A DNA stretch of 64,000 nucleotides. Origin: Oscillospiraceae bacterium (GTDB lineage Bacteria > Bacillota > Clostridia > Saccharofermentanales > Saccharofermentanaceae). The stretch spans positions 1 to 64,000 of the forward strand of contig CADCLV010000001.1 of NCBI GenBank assembly GCA_902802325.1, in the 5' to 3' direction. The position numbers were made by a program, and so were the translations under genes. The notes under the pieces are model-generated. The model saw nothing but the letters and a program-made list of their open reading frames with translations, ran no database searches and was not told the origin of the DNA. Shown here in pieces: positions 8,295-17,610 of the stretch. The first letter of the stretch is position 1. Every line of letters starts with the position of its first letter.

Positions 8295-9923
8295 TTACTT
8301 CATCTTGATCATGGAAGACTCCCAGCAATCCGGCTTCTCAACACCCAGCAGATCAGCAATGGTCGCGGCAATATTGGCCAGACCATAAGAATCGGAATCA
8401 ACGACTTCGTACTTGTCCTTGTTCTCGGTGTTATCGTAGAAAATGCACGGAACCTTGTTCAGTGTATGGCTGGTCTTTGCCTTGATACGGCCATCCTTGT
8501 CCGCCTTCGGTGTGCCATCCTTGGCAAGCTCGAACATTTCCTCGGCATTACCGTGGTCAGCTGTGATGATCGCCATACCGCCAACTGCATCGATAGCCGG
8601 CAGGATTCTCTTGAGGGCAATGTCTACGGACTCTACGCCGATAACAGCGGATTCAAATACACCTGTATGACCAACCATATCGCCGTTCGGGAAGTTCACG
8701 CGCATGAAGGGGTACTTGTTCTCCGAGATCAGTTCCACAAGCTTGTCTGTGATCTCAGCGGACTTCATCCACGGACGCTGTTCGAAAGGAACGATATCGG
8801 ACGGGATCTCGATGTACTCTTCCAGATCATCGTTGAACTTGCTGGATCTGTTACCGTTGAAGAAGTAAGTAACGTGACCGTACTTCTGTGTCTCGGAGAT
8901 GGCCAGCTGGGCGATGCCCTTGTTGGCCAGAAGCTCGCCGAGGGTATTTCTGATTACCGGCGGGGAAACCAGGAACTTCTTCGGAATATGCAGGTCGCCG
9001 TCGTACTCCAGCATACCGGCGTAGTTGACGCTCGGAACACGGACACGGTCGAACTTATCAAAATCAGCGCCGCTCTCGAAAGCCACTGTCAGCTCCTGGG
9101 CACGGTCGCCACGGAAGTTAAAGAGGATCACGCTGTCACCGTCCTCGATGGTGCCGACCGGTGCGCCGTTTTCAGCGATAACGAATGCCGGCAGATCCTG
9201 GTCGATTACATTCGGGATCTCCTTACGGAAGGTCTCGATGGCTTCAGTTGCATTTGCAAACTGTCTGCCTTCGCCCAGTACATGTGTCTTCCAGCCTGCT
9301 TCTACCATGCCCCAGTTTGCGCCGTAACGGTCCATGGTGATGGTCATACGGCCACCGCCGCTGGCAATACGGTAATCGTGGGAAGCATCAGACAGCTCGG
9401 AAAGCTTTGCTTCCAGCTGATCTACATACTGCAGTGCAGAAGTCTCACCTACATCACGGCCATCGAGGAGGATGTGGATGCGTACTTTTTCAACGCCCTC
9501 TTCTTTTGCCTCATCCAGCATAGCCAGAAGATGATCGATATGGGAATGCACGTTACCATCAGACAGAAGACCGATGAAGTGCATTGTGCCGCCCTTCTTG
9601 GCGTCTGCTACCAGAGACTTCCAAACTTCGCTCTGATACATAGACTTGCTGGCCAGAGATTCAGAAACCAGCTTCGCGCCCTGGCTGTAGACCTGACCTG
9701 CGCCGATAGCGTTATGGCCTACTTCCGAGTTACCCATATCTCCGTCAGACGGAAGTCCGACTGCTGTACCGTGTGCCTTTAACTTCTGCATCGGATAATT
9801 CTTCATGCAGTTGTCCAGGACCGGCTTCTTTGCATTGGTAACCGCGTTGCCTGTTTCGATTTCTTTGATTCCGACACCGTCCATGATGATCAGGACGACC
9901 GGACCTTTGTAAGATGTACTCAT
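8295..9923 (-). CDS. gpmI: 2,3-bisphosphoglycerate-independent phosphoglycerate mutase
   Basis: 542 aa, slightly longer than the usual 510. It interconverts 3- and 2-phosphoglycerate in glycolysis using two manganese ions and a phosphoserine intermediate. The N-terminal IMDGVG supplies a metal-binding Asp, GDMGNSEVGHNAIGAG (around residues 61-76) holds the catalytic Ser, and TADHGNAEEM near the C-terminus carries metal ligands of the alkaline-phosphatase superfamily. AAAGGAG lies 8 nt before the ATG. The gene sits between two vanW paralogues on the same strand. A terminator separates it from the upstream vanW gene, so its transcription depends on read-through or an unrecognised promoter. Confidence 0.97.
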   Translation of the reverse strand: MSTSYKGPVVLIIMDGVGIKEIETGNAVTNAKKPVLDNCMKNYPMQKLKAHGTAVGLPSDGDMGNSEVGHNAIGAGQVYSQGAKLVSESLASKSMYQSEVWKSLVADAKKGGTMHFIGLLSDGNVHSHIDHLLAMLDEAKEEGVEKVRIHILLDGRDVGETSALQYVDQLEAKLSELSDASHDYRIASGGGRMTITMDRYGANWGMVEAGWKTHVLGEGRQFANATEAIETFRKEIPNVIDQDLPAFVIAENGAPVGTIEDGDSVILFNFRGDRAQELTVAFESGADFDKFDRVRVPSVNYAGMLEYDGDLHIPKKFLVSPPVIRNTLGELLANKGIAQLAISETQKYGHVTYFFNGNRSSKFNDDLEEYIEIPSDIVPFEQRPWMKSAEITDKLVELISENKYPFMRVNFPNGDMVGHTGVFESAVIGVESVDIALKRILPAIDAVGGMAIITADHGNAEEMFELAKDGTPKADKDGRIKAKTSHTLNKVPCIFYDNTENKDKYEVVDSDSYGLANIAATIADLLGVEKPDCWESSMIKMK

Positions 9924-9944
9924 GTGCTTATCTCCTTTTCTATA

Positions 9945-9981
9945 AAAAAGGCACAGCCCGTAGATATCAAGTTGTGCCTTT
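9945..9981 (-). terminator. Intrinsic terminator of vanW copy 2, ahead of gpmI
   Basis: Minus strand AAAGGCACA, a 17-nt loop, TGTGCCTTTTTT, 15 nt after the stop codon. The T-tract ends only about 20 nt before the gpmI ATG, so it may act as an attenuator for gpmI. Confidence 0.85.
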
Positions 9982-9995
9982 GTTGACTATAAGAA

Positions 9996-11777
9996 CTACT
10001 CCTGCGGTTCTCCTCCGCCGTTGTCTCCACCGTTGTCTCCTCCGCCATTGTCTCCCTGCTGCTCAAGCGTCGGATCGGTAGGCTGTGGCTGTGTATCAGC
10101 AGGTGTCTCCGACGGCGGCGGCGGTGTTGCCTCCGTGGCCTCAGTCTCCGTTAACTCCGGCGTTGTCTCCTGCGGCTCACTTGTCGCCTCCGTGCTCTCC
10201 GGATTGGTAGTAGCAATAACGTCATCCGGAATATTTACCTTACCGGTGGACTTATCCATATCGTACACTTTGCCGTCCGGGCCAAGGGTACCGACCTTGA
10301 TCTCATCGTTGGTCATCGGATAATCACTCTTGAAATACTCGACACGCTTGATTTCATTTCCGTCCTTATCGTAGTAGACCTTCCAGGACTTGTACTGATA
10401 TCCGGTGTGGGCGGACTTCACTGTCTCTCTCTGGCCCACAGGAAGTGTCGGGTCTGCGATGTAGACGACGCCTGTCGGAGGAGTCTCGCTGATCTTCTCA
10501 CCGATCAGGGCGATCTTCTGTCCATCCGGAAGAGGACGGCCGTAGATCGATACGGTAACGTTCTGATCATAGTAATATGCGTGGATCGCAATCGGATAGT
10601 CCGTGTTATTGGTGAACTGGAAGTTCGGGCTGGTCCAGGTTACGGTCGCATCCGTACCATAATCTACATAGGAACTCGGGTAGGTGTGGTTTCTTCTTTC
10701 ATCTACCTGCAGATCAGCCTTGGTGACACTGTGGTACAGCATGGTGTTGGCCTGGCAGATACCTCCGCCGTACTCCGGCTTATACACACCGCCGTTGATA
10801 CCTAAGGCTTCTTTATAGCCCTTCTCCGGAGTTCTTTCTCCGACATAGTCGTTGAAATTGAAGTGTTCACCCGGCTGCAGCACCAGACCGTCGATCTTTT
10901 CACATACCAGACGGATATTCGTATTACGGTTGGAATTGTCATTGGTCGTGGAAGAGGTGGAAGCGATCAGACCCAGATAGCTCTCTAAGTACTCGGCTGT
11001 CGTGTTCGGAAGAACTGTTTCCATCTCTACCGGGATGATGATCTCATATTCGGAATTGGCGATAGCGGTCTTTACATCTGTGATCGCTTTGTTGATATTT
11101 ACATCGCAGCCTGCCTCAGACGGCTCGATGATGAACTTCAGTTCATTGACATCAAATCCGGACGCATGCGCTTCCACTACCGGCTGCTGATACGGATCGA
11201 GCACGTCATGGGTGAGGACATCCACACCGGTAGTGCTGATCGTATAAGATGAAGCAAAATCCACCGGTTTCACTTTCAGGGAGCTGATCGTGTTGTACCG
11301 GTCCTTCAGTCCGTCATTACCGGAAAGGGTACTTGTACGGCCGTAGGCATATGCTTTTTCGATGACTTCATTAATATTGCTGGTTACAGAAAGACCCGAA
11401 ACATCCAGCGGAACCAGATCTTCACCCACCTGGAACTGGATATTCAGGATATCTTCCGCATTTGTCTTTGTTGTCTGGGAAAAGAGATTGATGACCTCTT
11501 CTTTGGTCTTACCGGAAACATCGATACCATCAATGGTGATACCCTCATAGAAGGTATTGGTGTCCAGCTGCAGCTGCAGCTCTTCCGGGAGGAATTCCAG
11601 TTCGCTTCCGTTCACATCCGTGACCACGATCTTCGTCTCTTTGGCCCCGAATACATCTTTCAGAACAGTCGTATAGAGAACGGTACCCACGGCACCGACT
11701 ACCAATACTGCGGTTACAACGCCCAAAACTGCTGTCGTTATCTTTTTCTGTCTTCTCTTTGCAGCGTTTTTCTTCAT
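9996..11777 (-). CDS. VanW family membrane-anchored protein (copy 2)
   Basis: 593 aa with the same plan as the protein at 6414-8126: short basic head, one membrane segment (about 13-36), two PG-binding-like regions, then a VanW domain with NRNTNIRLVCEKIDG, LQPGEHFNFN and EYGGGICQANTMLYHS. The C-terminal 75 residues are a low-complexity tail, first Thr/Pro/Glu-rich, then Gly/Asn/Asp repeats of the GGDNGG type, encoded by repeated TTGTCTCC(A/G)CC-like units on the plus strand (10015-10060). Such tails usually span or contact the cell wall. A promoter is visible upstream and a terminator directly downstream. Confidence 0.9.
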   Translation of the reverse strand: MKKNAAKRRQKKITTAVLGVVTAVLVVGAVGTVLYTTVLKDVFGAKETKIVVTDVNGSELEFLPEELQLQLDTNTFYEGITIDGIDVSGKTKEEVINLFSQTTKTNAEDILNIQFQVGEDLVPLDVSGLSVTSNINEVIEKAYAYGRTSTLSGNDGLKDRYNTISSLKVKPVDFASSYTISTTGVDVLTHDVLDPYQQPVVEAHASGFDVNELKFIIEPSEAGCDVNINKAITDVKTAIANSEYEIIIPVEMETVLPNTTAEYLESYLGLIASTSSTTNDNSNRNTNIRLVCEKIDGLVLQPGEHFNFNDYVGERTPEKGYKEALGINGGVYKPEYGGGICQANTMLYHSVTKADLQVDERRNHTYPSSYVDYGTDATVTWTSPNFQFTNNTDYPIAIHAYYYDQNVTVSIYGRPLPDGQKIALIGEKISETPPTGVVYIADPTLPVGQRETVKSAHTGYQYKSWKVYYDKDGNEIKRVEYFKSDYPMTNDEIKVGTLGPDGKVYDMDKSTGKVNIPDDVIATTNPESTEATSEPQETTPELTETEATEATPPPPSETPADTQPQPTDPTLEQQGDNGGGDNGGDNGGGEPQE

Positions 11778-11818
11778 TCCATGACACCTCTATCATGATC
11801 TTCTTATATATCATGTAA

Positions 11819-11847
11819 AGTGTACTATGCGTTGCCCCTACTTTCAA
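11819..11847 (-). promoter_or_regulatory. Promoter of vanW copy 2
   Basis: Minus strand TTGAAA (-35), 17-nt spacer, TACACT (-10), about 45 nt before the ATG at 11777. Confidence 0.55.
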
Positions 11848-11957
11848 GTAAAAAACAGTGTGTTTTTCCCTACAAAAACGAACCATTTTTCCCCGTCATT
11901 TTTGTTTCTCCTGCCCTTTTCATTTGACATTCTCCCTTTTCCAAAAACTCCCTGCCG

Positions 11958-11966
11958 TGGTACTAT
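11958..11966 (+). promoter_or_regulatory. Extended -10 promoter of the HAD phosphatase gene
   Basis: TGGTACTAT on the plus strand, about 75 nt before the ATG at 12041. A TTGACA at 11933 is too far away (22 nt spacer) to be a normal -35. Confidence 0.4.
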
Positions 11967-12040
11967 TACACCAGACGCAGAAATACGGGCATTTTCCCCC
12001 TCTTTTTCTGGAAAACCGAAAGTAAAAAGGACAGATCTGA

Positions 12041-12838
12041 ATGATGGAACGTTTGATCGTATGCGATATTGATAACACTTTGCTGCCTGCCGGCGGGCAG
12101 ATCTCCGAAGCGACACTTTCCGTCTTACGGGATCTTCCCTCCGGAACCGGGTTTTCTATTGCCACCGGCCGTTCCTTTCATGTGGTCAGGAAATTCGTGG
12201 AAGAACTGTCTTTACGCCTTCCTGTCATTACCAGCAACGGCGCCCAGGTCTACGATTACCAAAACGAGACCTCGATCTACGAGTCATGTCTTTCTCCGAA
12301 AGTCTCCCGGAAACTGATCTCCCGGCTTCTTTCCGAAGATTACGATTTTGTCGCCTATGCCGACGTAGGGATCTATTTTCGGGAGGAAAGTGAACATCTG
12401 GCCTTTTTCCAAAACTATAACGATTCTGTCCGTCCCGGGCTTCGCGCCCCGATGGTGCCTCTTCATGAACAGGACCTTTCCACTCTTTCCGACCGGATCA
12501 CGAAAGTCCTTGTTTATTCTCCGAAAAAAGCACTGACCGATTCACTTCGTAAGGTGCCGGAACTGGAGATCACCGCCTCTATGTCCCATGTCATCGACAT
12601 CATGGCCTCGGGTTCCACAAAAGGGAATGCGGTCCGCGCCCTCGCCGCTCATCTGGAAGTCGACATTTCTTCTGTCTACTGCTTCGGAGATAACGAAAAC
12701 GATATCAGCATGTTTACCTGCGGTGCAGTCGGCATTGCCATGGGAAATGCCTCAGAAGAAACGAAATCCTATGCCGCGATGGTGACCCGTAACTGCAAAG
12801 ATGACGGAGTCGCCTACGCGATCCGCCATCTTCTGTAA
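12041..12838 (+). CDS. Cof-type HAD-IIB hydrolase (sugar-phosphate phosphatase type)
   Basis: 265 aa. The N-terminal DIDNTLLP gives the two catalytic Asp residues of HAD phosphatases. Motif II is near the TSNGAQ segment, the conserved Lys is in the KGNAV segment, and GDNENDISMF is motif IV for magnesium binding. The region between motifs forms the type IIB cap. Members remove phosphate from sugar phosphates, FMN or other small molecules; the substrate cannot be read from the sequence. AAGGA lies 9 nt before the first of two near ATGs (12041 and 12044). It is convergent with the phosphoglucomutase gene downstream. Confidence 0.9.
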   Translation: MMERLIVCDIDNTLLPAGGQISEATLSVLRDLPSGTGFSIATGRSFHVVRKFVEELSLRLPVITSNGAQVYDYQNETSIYESCLSPKVSRKLISRLLSEDYDFVAYADVGIYFREESEHLAFFQNYNDSVRPGLRAPMVPLHEQDLSTLSDRITKVLVYSPKKALTDSLRKVPELEITASMSHVIDIMASGSTKGNAVRALAAHLEVDISSVYCFGDNENDISMFTCGAVGIAMGNASEETKSYAAMVTRNCKDDGVAYAIRHLL

Positions 12839-12871
12839 GTTTATCTGTTTTTTCGAAATCTCTTAGGATCC

Positions 12872-14659
12872 TTATGCCAGACGGCTCTTGACGCAGCCGG
12901 AGACCTTCTCCTTTGTGTCTGCAAGACGGGCACGGGAAGCTTCTTCCGTATTGGCATAGATACCAAAGTAGATCTTCAGCTTCGGCTCTGTGCCGGAAGG
13001 ACGGGCACAAGCCCAATCCAGACCCTTATCGCCACCCAGTTCATAAAGGAGAACATTGGACTTCGGAAGAGCGATGTCTTCCAATTCGATTCCGTTATCT
13101 GTAAATACATAGCGCTTGGAAGTCTGGTAGTCGCGGACAGCCACGATCGGCGCTCCACCCAGAAGCTTCTGGGCATCGGAGAGGTTACCGCAGCTTTCCA
13201 GATCAGCACGAAGAGACTTCATGGCACCTGAGATCTTCTCAATCCCTTCTTTCCCTTCCAGTGTGAAGGACACAGCTTCTTCAAACCCGTATCCGAAGCG
13301 CTGGTAAATGCTCTCGAGACGGTCAAGAAGCGACTGGCCTCTTTCTCTGGACTGGGCCAGCATACCGGCGATCAGCATGGCGGCAACCACCGCATCCTTA
13401 TCACGGACATCTAAGCCCGCCAGATAGCCGTAGCTCTCTTCAAATCCGAACTGGAAGTGTTTGTTTCCGAACTCGTCATCCAGCTTGATCCTCTCGCCGA
13501 TAAACTTAAATCCGGTAAGCACTTCCTGCAGTTCCACGCCGTAGTAGCGGCAGATGGCACCGGCCAGTTTACTGGAAACAATAGTGGTCACGGCAAAAGA
13601 ATTCTCCGGAAGCTCGCCTGCAGTCTTTTTCGAATCCAGAATATAATCCAGAAGCATCAGGCCGACCTGGTTGCCGGAAAACGGGACATAGACTTCCTGT
13701 CCGTCTTTTTTCGCACGGACAGCAATACCGATACGGTCGCTATCCGGGTCTGTACCGATTACGAGATCCGCATCCACTTTCTTGGCAAGTTCGATCGCCA
13801 TGGAAAGCGCAGCCGGATTTTCCGGGTTCGGGACTTCTACTGTGGGGAAAGAACCGTCAGGCAGTTCCTGCTCCGGTACAACATGTACATTTTCCAGACC
13901 GATCTTTTTCAGGATCCGGCGCACCGGTTTATTTCCCGAACCATGAAGCGGCGTATACACAATGGACATATCCTTCTGATTGAGGATCGCCTGACGGTCG
14001 ATCACCAGCTTATCCAGCATATCTGTGTAAGCTTCGTCTACCGCCTCGCCCCAGTATGTCAGAAGGCCCTTTGCCTTTGCCTCTTCCAGGCTGTCCGGAT
14101 GGATCGTGCGGATATCTTCGATTCCTTCGATGAAACCCAGGATCTTGGATGCAGCCTCCGGCGGAACCTGTCCGCCATCTTCGCCGTATACCTTGTATCC
14201 GTTATACTTGGACGGGTTATGGGATGCAGTGATCATGACACCGGCAAAAGCCTTGTGCCAGCGGACCGAATACGACAGCATCGGAACCGGACGAAGCTCA
14301 TCCGAAAGATATACACGGATACCCATGGATGTCAGGGTACGGGCAGTGATCTCTGCAAACTCCGGGGAGAAATGACGGGAGTCGTAGGAAATCACGACAC
14401 CTCTCTTCATCGCCTCTTCCCCCTCGCTGACGATGTATTTGCCGAGACCGGCGGAAGCCTTGGACACAATGTACATGTTCATACGGTTGGTTCCGGCGCC
14501 CAGCACACCACGAAGACCGGCGGTTCCGAATTCCAGATCACGGAAGAAACGTTCTTCGATCTCTTTCTTGTCATCTTTGATGGCCAGAAGCTCTGCACGG
14601 GTAGCCTCATCAAAATACGGATCTTCACTCCAAAACTTGTACAATTCTTCTACGCTCAT
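12872..14659 (-). CDS. pgcA: Phosphoglucomutase/phosphomannomutase (PgcA type)
   Basis: 595 aa, the length of the Firmicute alpha-phosphoglucomutase. It interconverts glucose 6-phosphate and glucose 1-phosphate, feeding UDP-glucose and cell-surface polymer synthesis. All four functional segments are present: the phosphoserine loop TASHNPSKYNGYK, the metal loop TDPDSDR, the sugar loop FEESYGYLAG and the phosphate loop RPSGTEPK near the C-terminus. Its ATG overlaps the yfhO stop by 4 nt, so the two genes are co-translated. The pairing with yfhO suggests that the glucose 1-phosphate made here serves surface polymer glycosylation, which is inference. Confidence 0.93.
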   Translation of the reverse strand: MSVEELYKFWSEDPYFDEATRAELLAIKDDKKEIEERFFRDLEFGTAGLRGVLGAGTNRMNMYIVSKASAGLGKYIVSEGEEAMKRGVVISYDSRHFSPEFAEITARTLTSMGIRVYLSDELRPVPMLSYSVRWHKAFAGVMITASHNPSKYNGYKVYGEDGGQVPPEAASKILGFIEGIEDIRTIHPDSLEEAKAKGLLTYWGEAVDEAYTDMLDKLVIDRQAILNQKDMSIVYTPLHGSGNKPVRRILKKIGLENVHVVPEQELPDGSFPTVEVPNPENPAALSMAIELAKKVDADLVIGTDPDSDRIGIAVRAKKDGQEVYVPFSGNQVGLMLLDYILDSKKTAGELPENSFAVTTIVSSKLAGAICRYYGVELQEVLTGFKFIGERIKLDDEFGNKHFQFGFEESYGYLAGLDVRDKDAVVAAMLIAGMLAQSRERGQSLLDRLESIYQRFGYGFEEAVSFTLEGKEGIEKISGAMKSLRADLESCGNLSDAQKLLGGAPIVAVRDYQTSKRYVFTDNGIELEDIALPKSNVLLYELGGDKGLDWACARPSGTEPKLKIYFGIYANTEEASRARLADTKEKVSGCVKSRLA

Positions 14660-17466
14660 TTTTTCTCCTCCTCATTTTTCGTATTCTTATCTGTTGCCGC
14701 TGAAACAGCAGCTTTTTTTACATTCTTTTCCGAAGACTCTTTTTTCTTTCGAAGCATCACAAAAGTCATGGCCGCAAACAGCAATATACCGGCAGCGCTG
14801 GCCGCAAGGCCGACTTTCCATCCCGGCGGGGTGAACTTCAGTTCCACAGTATGGGCTCCGGAAGAAACCGGCACACTTAAGAACGCATCCTGGTAAGGCA
14901 GGATCTCGGTCTTCTGTCCGTCCACATAGGCTTCCCAGCCATCTTCATATGAAGCAGTCACGATCAGGAGACGGTCCTCCCGGGCATTTGTCTTCACGAC
15001 ATAGTGTCCGTTTTCAGCCGAAACGCTGTCCAGTCCGGAGGTCAGTGCTGCCTTATGCGGTGCGATCGCCTCCGGCTTCAAATAAGCCAGGATCGGAGAA
15101 AAAGATCCGAATACCGCATCATTGACCCGGATATCCAGTTTGATTTCTTCGCCATTTTTGAAAGAACCCAGATTCAGGATCTGGCTATAATACGAATTCG
15201 AGTCATTCTCAAACACTGACACATCATTTACATAGATATCTGTAACCACCTGAAGATACGAATACGGAATCAGGAAATAGATAGCGCCATTCCGATCTGC
15301 TGTAAAGGTGGTGCGAAGCACCATAGGTGCATTTTCATTATTCCGGAGATAATAGGAAAGCCCCGCTGCCTTTTTATTCTTCGACTCCAGACTGAGCTCG
15401 TTATCGATCTTGTCACCTTTTGTGATCGTTCCTTCCGGCGGAATGTCCGTCTTCTGGCCGTTAAATACTTCCCATTCCGGTGTCCAGGTATCGTAGATCT
15501 CTGATGCATCCTGACCGGAAAGGGATTCGATCCACTGTTCCTGGAAAGCGAAGTAATCTTTGTTCTTCTCATCTTTTTCCAGTTTAAATCCGTCAAAGGA
15601 TCCGGCATTATCCTTCGCAAGAAGTGCTGCCGGCATGGCATATTCATTCTCAAAAAGATAGTAGGAACCTACGTTACTCTTATACTGTAATTCCGAGATC
15701 GTATGATTCGTTGAAACAATATAACGGACACCCAGAACCGAGTCAGCAGGAAGGATCGTATTGATGTGTTCCATTGCAAAGTAATTATAATTCGACCGGT
15801 ATCCCAGCTGCTTCAGGAAATGATCGGTCTTCTTATTGGACATAGAAGCAAAGATACTGATCCCTTGCGTGTTCATGTAGTAAGGAACATTGTTGGAGTA
15901 GAAAAGACGGTGCCAGGGATAATGGATCTCTGTACGGGACCAGCTCCCCCGATCGATTTTTTCAGACAGCTTCTGAATATCCGAAATCATTTCCTCAAAT
16001 TCTCTGGCATCCTGCACACCGCTAAAGATCTCCGGGAGGTAGCATCGGGGATTGAAAACAACGATTTCGATCGCGATCACGGCTACGAGGAATACTGTGC
16101 CAAAACGTTTCAGGTTATAGATCATCTCCGGCCACTTATCCAGTGTTTTTCCATAGAGAAGCACACAGATCAGAAGCGACAGCAGGATCGTGGCAAAGAA
16201 GGTGTTATTCTTTTTCTGCATCAGGCCAAAACTCTGGGAAATAAGCGCTATGCCGCAGATAACACCAAACGAAGCGAGGAAGTGTTTCTTTGCTGCCTCT
16301 TTCATGAACATGTAGGAATAAAAAGCCACCAGGATCATGACAAAGGAGAATAGGTAAGAATAGCGGTAATTAAACCAGTTCGGGTGATCAAAGAGATGCC
16401 ATGCCCGATTTAATAGCGGGAACTGAAAGGACAAAAGGCCGAAACCAAAGGCAAAACCGATTGCCTTCTTCAATGATTTCATGATCTTCGGATTGAAGAA
16501 GAAAAGGATACACAGGAACAGCACAGCTAATCCGCAGAATATCTGCGGAAGATTGCCGGACAGATCCACCACCTTTTTCTCGATCAGCTGATCAAATACA
16601 GATACCATCGGGAATTCCGGATCCATCGACAGTCCGCCGTTATTAATTGTATAGTCCGGGTTACCAATGGTATTCAGACCGGCCGGAAGCAGGATGCAGG
16701 CACTCATCATCGCTGCCGTCACTGCAGACAGGATAAATAATCCGACTGTCTTCATTCCCTCATTCTGCTTTTCCTTTGAAAAATGCCCCTGGTAACCCAT
16801 AACACTAAGAAGATAAATAAAGGAAAAAACTCCGACCATATAGGCCATATAGTAGCCGGACACAAACAACAGGAACAAAATGAGTGTCAGCACCGGCCAT
16901 TTTTTTCTGTTTTCAATAAACTGTTCGGCCAGAAGGATAATAAGCGGCAGAAGAGCAAAGCCGTCCAGCCACATGATGTTGAACATGAACACCATGGCAA
17001 AGGAGCAAAGCGGGTACATAAGACCGAAAAGAATGGTCATATTGTCTTTCGACTTGAATTTCCGGTCCAGAAGCCATGTCATAAAAGCTCCCGCAAAAGA
17101 CAGCTTCAGCATGATAAGAAGTGTCACCGCCGTCTGGATCTGCTCCATCGGGAACAGGAATACGAGAAGATTCAAGGGACTCGAAAGGTAGTATGCGAAG
17201 ACACCCATGGCATTTCCGCCAAGGCCAAGTGTCTGGCTGTATAAAAGAGACTGTCCGCCTGTCAGAGCCTGTTTCAGTCCGACCAGGTACGGGCCATATT
17301 GCGCACCTAAATCTGAAGTGAATACATTTCTCTCTCCGAACGGGACGATCATATTGATCATGAATACGACCATCATTGCCAGGAAAGTGATAATAAATGC
17401 CAGCCACGGACGATAATCGAAACTGATCTTTCGTCCTTCCTTCTCAAGTGAAGTCTTCTCGATCAT
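14656..17466 (-). CDS. yfhO: YfhO family multi-spanning membrane glycosyltransferase
   Basis: 936 aa. The first two thirds contain about a dozen hydrophobic segments, starting at residues 19-42; a large extracytoplasmic region follows, and a last membrane segment (about 890-912) ends in a Lys-rich tail. This is the layout of Bacillus/Listeria YfhO, a GT-C-like protein reported to transfer sugars from a polyprenyl-phosphate carrier onto lipoteichoic acid. It sits head to head with a CsbB-like GT2 gene and overlaps pgcA, matching the csbB-yfhO association. GTAAGGAG lies 7 nt before the ATG. Acceptor and sugar are not determined here. Confidence 0.88.
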   Translation of the reverse strand: MIEKTSLEKEGRKISFDYRPWLAFIITFLAMMVVFMINMIVPFGERNVFTSDLGAQYGPYLVGLKQALTGGQSLLYSQTLGLGGNAMGVFAYYLSSPLNLLVFLFPMEQIQTAVTLLIMLKLSFAGAFMTWLLDRKFKSKDNMTILFGLMYPLCSFAMVFMFNIMWLDGFALLPLIILLAEQFIENRKKWPVLTLILFLLFVSGYYMAYMVGVFSFIYLLSVMGYQGHFSKEKQNEGMKTVGLFILSAVTAAMMSACILLPAGLNTIGNPDYTINNGGLSMDPEFPMVSVFDQLIEKKVVDLSGNLPQIFCGLAVLFLCILFFFNPKIMKSLKKAIGFAFGFGLLSFQFPLLNRAWHLFDHPNWFNYRYSYLFSFVMILVAFYSYMFMKEAAKKHFLASFGVICGIALISQSFGLMQKKNNTFFATILLSLLICVLLYGKTLDKWPEMIYNLKRFGTVFLVAVIAIEIVVFNPRCYLPEIFSGVQDAREFEEMISDIQKLSEKIDRGSWSRTEIHYPWHRLFYSNNVPYYMNTQGISIFASMSNKKTDHFLKQLGYRSNYNYFAMEHINTILPADSVLGVRYIVSTNHTISELQYKSNVGSYYLFENEYAMPAALLAKDNAGSFDGFKLEKDEKNKDYFAFQEQWIESLSGQDASEIYDTWTPEWEVFNGQKTDIPPEGTITKGDKIDNELSLESKNKKAAGLSYYLRNNENAPMVLRTTFTADRNGAIYFLIPYSYLQVVTDIYVNDVSVFENDSNSYYSQILNLGSFKNGEEIKLDIRVNDAVFGSFSPILAYLKPEAIAPHKAALTSGLDSVSAENGHYVVKTNAREDRLLIVTASYEDGWEAYVDGQKTEILPYQDAFLSVPVSSGAHTVELKFTPPGWKVGLAASAAGILLFAAMTFVMLRKKKESSEKNVKKAAVSAATDKNTKNEEEKK

Positions 17467-17496
17467 GTGCGTTCTCCTTACACTGATATCAGTAGC

Positions 17497-17525
17497 ATCA
17501 TATCACAAAACCACTATGTTTCCAA
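17497..17525 (-). promoter_or_regulatory. Promoter of the yfhO-pgcA operon
   Basis: Minus strand TTGGAA (-35), 17-nt spacer, TATGAT (-10), about 30 nt before the ATG. Confidence 0.65.
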
Positions 17526-17610
17526 AAGGGTCACAATCGCCCGTTTCTTATCCGATGCTATGTGTAGTATACTGAATATATAAATATTTAAGCTTTGATG
17601 AGGTGATGAC

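Noticed and set aside
10015-10060. Short tandem repeats at the end of vanW copy 2 as a CRISPR-like array
   Set aside because: Units are about 9-12 nt, in frame and encode a GGDNGG tail; there are no spacers or cas genes.
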